Shown here piece after piece: positions 59,466 to 64,000 of a DNA stretch of 64,000 nucleotides. Position numbers and translations under genes: made by a program. The DNA is taken from contig NZ_CP113264.1 in NCBI RefSeq assembly GCF_026642255.1, positions 5,518,001 through 5,582,000 of the forward strand. Reading direction: 5' to 3'. Within the stretch, counting starts at the first letter, position 1; the number at the start of each line of letters is the position of its first letter. The notes under the pieces are model-generated. The model had not been told where the DNA came from, did not search any database, and was given only the letters and a program-made list of their open reading frames with translations. The stretch is from Streptomonospora nanhaiensis (lineage in GTDB: Bacteria; Actinomycetota; Actinomycetes; Streptosporangiales; Streptosporangiaceae).

Positions 59466-61474
59466 CGCTGTCCCCCTGTGTTCTCGGTGATGGACCGGCC
59501 GAACTCCGCGGGCTCGCCCTCCAGAAGGGAGCTGGGCCGCCATCCGGCCCACTGCCGGGCGTAGTTGTGCAGGAAGTAGGCCATGTCCTCGGACCAGGTG
59601 TGTCCGCCACCCGTGCGGCGCAGCACGTAGCCCAGCCCGTGGGTGCGGTGGATGCGGCCGCCGCCCCGGGTGACGGCGAGGAGGAGCTGGGTGTCGATCG
59701 CCCGGGGCAGCGGCCGGAAGCCGCCCGTCTCCTCCAGCACCACCCGGTCGGTGAGGATGGTGCCCCCGGCGATGAACCTGGTCGCCGTCTCCGACTCGCG
59801 GCTGCGCCACACGGTGACGTCCACCTCCTGGAGGTAGACGAAGTCCTGGCCGGTCCCGACCAGCTCCGCGCCGGAGTAGGCGCGGGCCAGGGCCAGGTCG
59901 GCCAGGTGGTCGGGTCCGTACCAGTCGTCGTCGTCCCACTTGGCGAGCAGGTCGCCCGAGGCGCGGGCGGCGGAGTCGTTGAGCACCGAGCCGAACACCT
60001 GGTCGGCGTCGGCCTCGTGCACCACGATCCGCAGGCCGGTCGCGGCGGCCTCGGCGACGGCGGCGGCCACCCCCGGCAGGTCGGCGGGGAAGCCGTGCAG
60101 GGTCAGGACCACCTCCAGGTCCACACCGCGCTGCCGGGCGATCTGGGCGAGGGCGAAGCCGACCATCTCGGGCCGGCGGGTGCACAGGATGACCGAGATC
60201 CGGGGGGCGGGCGGGACGGGCACGCCCGCCTCGGCCGCCAGCGACCTCCAGCGGGTGCGCAGGCCGTGGGTGCGCAGTGCGGCGCGGCGCAGCCGGACGC
60301 TGTGCTCCTCCCGCCGGAGCCGGTCGGTGAGGTCGGCGTCGGCGGCTCCCTCCAGGAGGTCGCCGAGCGGTCGGCCCAGCCCGGCCGCCCACGCGGGCAC
60401 GGGCCCGCTGAGCAGGGGGACCCCTCCGGCCGCCAGCGAGGCGACGGCGCGCACGGCCGCCGAGGGGCCGGTGTGCCCGGACCAGGCCACCCGGACCCCG
60501 CGCAGGTGGCGCAGGCGGGCCAGGTCGACGTCGGTGACGGTGCCGTCCGGCGCGACGTCGACCAGGACCTTGTCCCCGGCGCGGACGACCGCGCGGTCGC
60601 CGTGGGCGGTGAGGTCCCCGAGGGGGCCCTTCTCGGCCTTGGTGAAGCCGACGGGGTTGACGGACAGCTCGTCCACGGGGGCGATCGCGGACACGGGGTC
60701 CGGACCGGCCGCCGAGCGCGCCTCGCGCAGGCGGGCGTGGCCGTCCTCGCCCGCCAGGTCCGCCCAGGCGTCCGCGCCGGTGGTGGCGCGGTCCAGGGCG
60801 GGCACGGCCGCGTCCTCCCAGGCGGCGCGCCCGCCTCGGGCGGTCACCCGCAGGGCGAGGTCGGCGACGGGGGTGACGCGGCGCAGCGGGACCGGCCCGG
60901 TCGCGGGGACCCCGGTGGCGCCGGTGTCACCCGGCCTCCACAGGGCCCCCTCCGGTCCGGAGAGCGCGGCCAGGGGGGCGACCGCGAGGCCGCGGCGGCG
61001 TCCCCGGGTCCCGTGCAGGACCGCGTCGAGGACCTCGGCGGTGTCCACCCCGTTGGGGAAGAACAGCTCGCACAGCCAGCCCTGCCGGTCGGCCCTGCGC
61101 ACCCGGACCTCCTCCAGGTCCCGCCACTGCCCCATGCCCGGGGAGGCGGGCAGCGGCGGGTCCTGGTGTCCGGGGACCGCGACGAGCGCCACGAGGACGT
61201 GGGCGGCCCGGGGCAGGTGCACGGCCGTGGTCAGCGCGCGGCGCAGGTCGGTGGTGGTGGCCGCGACGACCGCGACCAGGCCGGCCTCCGGCCGCTCCCC
61301 GCCCGGAAGGTCCAACGGCGCGCCCAGGGGGTGGGCGTCCAGGTCGAGGACGAGGTCGGAGGGGCGCGTGGGCAGGCCGGCCAGTCCGGCCCGGGCGCCG
61401 GCGCCCGTGTGGCACAGCACGGCGGTTTCGTCCCCGCGGGCACGCAGGGCCTCGCGGAGGGCGGGGGTGATCAT
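59462..61474 (-). CDS. GT2 glycosyltransferase, large type, copy 2
   Basis: 670-residue paralogue of the protein at 55617-57647. The unassigned N-terminal region (about 420 residues; GWLCELFFPNGVDTAEVLDA, NPVGFTKAEKGPLGDL) precedes the GT-A domain (ISVILCTRRPEMVGFALAQI, AKWDDDDWYGPDHL, LEETGGFRPLPRAIDTQLLL). ATG at 61474 has GAGGTCGCC upstream. The gene begins 47 bases after the methyltransferase stop and is probably co-transcribed with it. The two large copies are more diverged at the DNA level than the small ones. Confidence 0.87.
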   Translation of the reverse strand: MITPALREALRARGDETAVLCHTGAGARAGLAGLPTRPSDLVLDLDAHPLGAPLDLPGGERPEAGLVAVVAATTTDLRRALTTAVHLPRAAHVLVALVAVPGHQDPPLPASPGMGQWRDLEEVRVRRADRQGWLCELFFPNGVDTAEVLDAVLHGTRGRRRGLAVAPLAALSGPEGALWRPGDTGATGVPATGPVPLRRVTPVADLALRVTARGGRAAWEDAAVPALDRATTGADAWADLAGEDGHARLREARSAAGPDPVSAIAPVDELSVNPVGFTKAEKGPLGDLTAHGDRAVVRAGDKVLVDVAPDGTVTDVDLARLRHLRGVRVAWSGHTGPSAAVRAVASLAAGGVPLLSGPVPAWAAGLGRPLGDLLEGAADADLTDRLRREEHSVRLRRAALRTHGLRTRWRSLAAEAGVPVPPAPRISVILCTRRPEMVGFALAQIARQRGVDLEVVLTLHGFPADLPGVAAAVAEAAATGLRIVVHEADADQVFGSVLNDSAARASGDLLAKWDDDDWYGPDHLADLALARAYSGAELVGTGQDFVYLQEVDVTVWRSRESETATRFIAGGTILTDRVVLEETGGFRPLPRAIDTQLLLAVTRGGGRIHRTHGLGYVLRRTGGGHTWSEDMAYFLHNYARQWAGWRPSSLLEGEPAEFGRSITENTGGQR

Positions 61475-61521
61475 CTGGCGACCTCGGTTCGGGGGACGTG
61501 GGTCTGGTGCCGGGGCGGGGC

Positions 61522-62562
61522 TCAGGCGCGGGTGAACACGTGGGCGCCCTTCTCCGCCGCCTCCTCGGTGCGGCGCAGACCGGGGTTCTCGGCGAGCCAG
61601 CGGTCGCCCAGCGCCCGCTCGTCGGGGCGGGAGGCGTCGTCCAGGACGATCACGGCGTCCTCGGCGCAGCGCGGCAGCAGGACGGGAACGGCCGGGTAGC
61701 GGGCCTGGGAGCCCGTGGCCTCCGGCGGTCCGTCGACGAACAGCAGGCCGATGTCCTCCAGGTCGGCGAGGACGGAGGTGTCGTACCACCGGCGGGCGCC
61801 GCCGTCCGGGCCCTCTCCGGCCTCCCCGTCGCCGGGCTCGAACCCGGTGAGCGGGGCGGTGCGGATCTCCACCACGTCCTCCAGGCCGTGCGAGGCCACG
61901 AGGGCGCGGCTGAGCTCCGCGTAGCGGGCGTCGTGCTCGATGGCCACGAGGCGGCCCGCGCCCGCGCGCCGCAGCGCGTACCCGATCCACACGCTGGACG
62001 ATCCGCTGCCGCACTCGACCACGAGTCCGGGACGGCGCCGGTCGATGTCGCGGACGAGCAGTCGCATGACGTCGGGCGAGGCCGCCCAGCCGCGCAGGGG
62101 CGGCATGAACGTCGGGGTGTCGAGGTGTTCGCGCAGCTCGGTCCAGGCGACCTGCTGCTCGTAGTCGTTGCGCCCCTGCACGGTGACCGCGTGGGTGACC
62201 TCGCGGGCCAGCTTGGGGAGGGAGTGGTCCCGCAGGTGCGTGAGCCGCTCCTTGACCCCGTCCATCGAGTGCGCGGCCTCCAGGCGGTCGCGGCCCAGCG
62301 CCTCCGCGACCCTGCGGCTGTGGGTGTCCATCGCCGTGGACACGGAACCGGACAGGCCCTTGACGGTGCGGCGCAGCAGGAGGAGGACCAGGGCCATGAG
62401 CGCGACCGCGCCGCCGAGCGCGCCGAGGAGCACGAGGACGGCCGCGTCCACCCACCGGATCAGGCCGAGGAACCCCAGGACCACGGGGACGGCGAGGACG
62501 GCGGCACCGCCGACCGCGCCGACGGCCAGGATCGGACGGAGACGTCTGCGAAGCGACCGCAT
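61522..62562 (-). CDS. Membrane-anchored SAM-dependent methyltransferase-like protein
   Basis: 346 residues. Two helices near the N-terminus (ILAVGAVGGAAVLAVPVVLG and AAVLVLLGALGGAVALMALV), a helical stalk (about residues 70-150), then a class I methyltransferase-type fold with LVVECGSGSSSVWIGYALRR near residue 170, VAIEHDARYAELSRAL and LLFVDGPPEATG. Similar proteins occur in surface-polysaccharide clusters, where they may cap or modify glycans. ATG at 62562 has GGAGG 9-13 bases upstream. It leads the operon containing both glycosyltransferase modules. Confidence 0.82.
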   Translation of the reverse strand: MRSLRRRLRPILAVGAVGGAAVLAVPVVLGFLGLIRWVDAAVLVLLGALGGAVALMALVLLLLRRTVKGLSGSVSTAMDTHSRRVAEALGRDRLEAAHSMDGVKERLTHLRDHSLPKLAREVTHAVTVQGRNDYEQQVAWTELREHLDTPTFMPPLRGWAASPDVMRLLVRDIDRRRPGLVVECGSGSSSVWIGYALRRAGAGRLVAIEHDARYAELSRALVASHGLEDVVEIRTAPLTGFEPGDGEAGEGPDGGARRWYDTSVLADLEDIGLLFVDGPPEATGSQARYPAVPVLLPRCAEDAVIVLDDASRPDERALGDRWLAENPGLRRTEEAAEKGAHVFTRA

Positions 62563-62651
62563 GGGCGGGTACCTCCACGGGAGTTGGCGGCCCGGCACCG
62601 CAAGGGTGAACCGAGGGGGACACAGAGGGGGACGATCGGCTTTCTCCACAC

Positions 62652-62666
62652 GGAACGGCCGGTTCC
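62652..62666. promoter_or_regulatory. GGAAC-N5-GTTCC palindrome upstream of methyltransferase gene
   Basis: A 15-nt palindrome about 90 bases before the ATG at 62562, in a 290-base gene-free gap. The gap also has an AT-rich stretch (62740-62840) unusual for this genome, so the operon promoter is probably here. Confidence 0.35.
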
Positions 62667-62852
62667 GAACGCTGTTCCGGGAGGAGGAGCGACAAACGGA
62701 TCAAGCGTTTTCGAGACTAGCCCTTCACGTCGACGGCGAGATGCGCGTGAGTCGAATCGAAACCCGCAGGACGCTCAATTCTCCTTCTGTTCACCCTTCC
62801 ATCACCATTTACTCATTTCTGCGTATCTGTACCCTTCTCGCCGGAAGGGCGG

Positions 62853-64000
62853 TCACCATCCGGTGGCGCCGCGCAGGGCCTCGTCCATCACCGGGGCGAG
62901 GGTCGCGGAGTAGGTGGCGGTCATGTGGGAGTGGTCCCAGAACACCAGGACGTTCCCGATGACGGCTTCGCACCGCCCTTCCGGGCACACGTACTCGGTG
63001 AGGTCCACGGTCGTGACGTTGCCGGGCAGGTCCGCGGCCGCGGCCGGGTCGGCGGCGGCCTGGCTGTAGCCGGCCGGGGACACGCACTCCTCCAGGGGAC
63101 GGCTCTCCACGCACTCGGCCCCCGCGGTGTCGCGCCGCGGCAGGTCGCGCATGCCGATGACGTCGATGCCCAGCGCGTCCAGCTGCCGCCAGCGCTCCAC
63201 GAAACCCTCGTGGACCCGCTCCCCGGCCGGGCTGGCCCGGGTGGAGGAGGTGAACACGGCGTCGGGCCGCTCCCGTTCCAGGATCTCCATGGCCTCGGCG
63301 TTCCACGCCTCGCACTCGGGAAAGGGCTCCCCGCCCCGGGTGTGGGGGCCCGTGCCGAACTGGCAGCCGCTCTTGGTGAAGGACAGCAGCCGCCACCCGT
63401 TGTCCTCGGCCGCCTCCAGGACCGACGGGTACCAGTGCGCGACCCGGGACGCGCCCACCAGGGCCAGGGTGTGCTCGGCGTCGGCCGGTCCGGCGTCGCA
63501 CACCGTGACCTCGCTCTGCGTGAGCGGCACGTGGCAGCCCCGGGCGTGGTGGGGGGACAGGTCCTGGCTCGCGTCCGCGGGGTCGGGGCGCACCGGCATC
63601 TCCTGGAGCAGCAGGGACGGGTCGACCGCCAGCCGGGCCCCGGGGTAGTAGGCGGGTGTGCGCACCTCCTCCGCGCGGGCCTGCTGCTCCTCCTCGATCC
63701 GGCCCGACCACAGTGCCGTCGCGGCCAGCACGGGGACGAGCAGGGCCGCGGCCACCCCCAGCGACCAGGCCGGGGAGCGCCGCCCGGGCGCCCTGGTCAG
63801 GCGTTCGACCCCGCCCTCGACGGCCTTGGAGGTGACCAGGGCCAGGAGCAGGGACAGCGCGAGCACGAACACCCCGCCGAGGGGGGACGCCAGGGAGCGG
63901 TCCGTCACGGCCAGGTAGCAGACCAGGACCGGCCAGTGCCAGAGGTAGAAGGGGTAGGAGAGCGCGCCCAGGGCCATGAGCGGCTTCCAGGTGAGCAGCC
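62853..64000 (-). CDS. Acyltransferase family 3 with C-terminal SGNH domain, 5' end cut by window edge
   Basis: C-terminal part of an OafA/YrhL-type O-acyltransferase; the frame stays open past the window end (LLTWKPLMALGALSYPFYLW). The visible part starts with the family segment SYPFYLWHWPVLV, then two helices (VFVLALSLLLALVTS; SLGVAAALLVPVLAATAL), and an extracytoplasmic SGNH-like domain of about 290 residues. In that domain block I is LVGASRVAHWYPSV (GAS where GDS is usual) and the C-terminal catalytic pair is FWDHSHMTATYS. Such proteins acetylate surface glycans, which fits the neighbouring glycosyltransferases. Confidence 0.88.
   Translation of the reverse strand, partial: LLTWKPLMALGALSYPFYLWHWPVLVCYLAVTDRSLASPLGGVFVLALSLLLALVTSKAVEGGVERLTRAPGRRSPAWSLGVAAALLVPVLAATALWSGRIEEEQQARAEEVRTPAYYPGARLAVDPSLLLQEMPVRPDPADASQDLSPHHARGCHVPLTQSEVTVCDAGPADAEHTLALVGASRVAHWYPSVLEAAEDNGWRLLSFTKSGCQFGTGPHTRGGEPFPECEAWNAEAMEILERERPDAVFTSSTRASPAGERVHEGFVERWRQLDALGIDVIGMRDLPRRDTAGAECVESRPLEECVSPAGYSQAAADPAAAADLPGNVTTVDLTEYVCPEGRCEAVIGNVLVFWDHSHMTATYSATLAPVMDEALRGATGW

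Noticed and set aside
1..64000. tRNA genes, CRISPR arrays, insertion sequences
   Set aside because: No cloverleaf-like TTCGAAT segments in context, no regular spaced repeats and no transposase signatures were found on reading both strands.
53935..64000. Glycosyltransferase region as an antibiotic biosynthesis cluster
   Set aside because: No polyketide synthase, peptide synthetase, deoxysugar or resistance genes are present. GT2 enzymes, a membrane methyltransferase and an acyltransferase fit a surface glycan better.

Overview
The window is very GC-rich, with strong G/C preference at third codon positions. Gene order and content point to an actinomycete, probably a Nocardiopsis-like member of the Streptosporangiales. 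The genus is an inference; actinobacterial origin is well supported by ftsK-rodZ-rimO-pgsA-cinA-clgR, dapA-rnj, the ergothioneine operon, Lhr, and a sugar importer with no ATPase of its own. I see no tRNA, rRNA, CRISPR array, insertion sequence or integrase.

Layout. 1-5.3 kb: the 3' part of a large Lhr helicase gene, a GNAT acetyltransferase and a membrane-anchored extracellular protein. 5.4-11.9 kb: a sugar-uptake locus with a ROK repressor divergent from a lipoprotein binding protein, two permeases and a NagZ-like GH3 hexosaminidase. 12.1-22.7 kb: a cysteine-free Rrf2 regulator, then on the minus strand clgR, cinA (C-terminal domain), pgsA, rimO, rodZ-like, ftsK, rnj and dapA. 23-26.9 kb: a small membrane protein, GNAT, menA, a methyltransferase and dapB. 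27-31.5 kb: egtABCD for ergothioneine. 31.7-38.9 kb: arylamine N-acetyltransferase and a five-gene peptide-type ABC importer whose binding protein appears anchored by a C-terminal membrane helix. 39-46.3 kb: a YdjM-type membrane protein, a frameshifted beta-carbonic anhydrase, an O-methyltransferase, sbcD-sbcC and a small membrane protein. 46.4-48.7 kb: a CopD-CtaG fusion. 49-53.8 kb: an allantoinase/dihydroorotase homologue lacking most metal ligands, alanine dehydrogenase, an OSBS/racemase homologue lacking its catalytic lysines and one metal ligand, and a MaoC-type hotdog protein. 53.9-64 kb: a surface-glycan region with two tandem copies of a two-glycosyltransferase module, a membrane-anchored methyltransferase and a partial acyltransferase.

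Most operons are tightly packed, with 4-nt (ATGA, GTGA, TTGA) or 1-nt overlaps. Long perfect hairpins mark many operon ends, mostly without a U-tract. Several genes without a Shine-Dalgarno sequence have a -10-like hexamer 6-9 nt before the start codon, suggesting leaderless mRNAs.

The items most worth a second look are the two likely pseudoenzymes flanking alanine dehydrogenase, the duplicated glycosyltransferase module with a nearly identical tract of unusual codon use, the doubly frameshifted carbonic anhydrase, and the C-terminally anchored peptide-binding protein.
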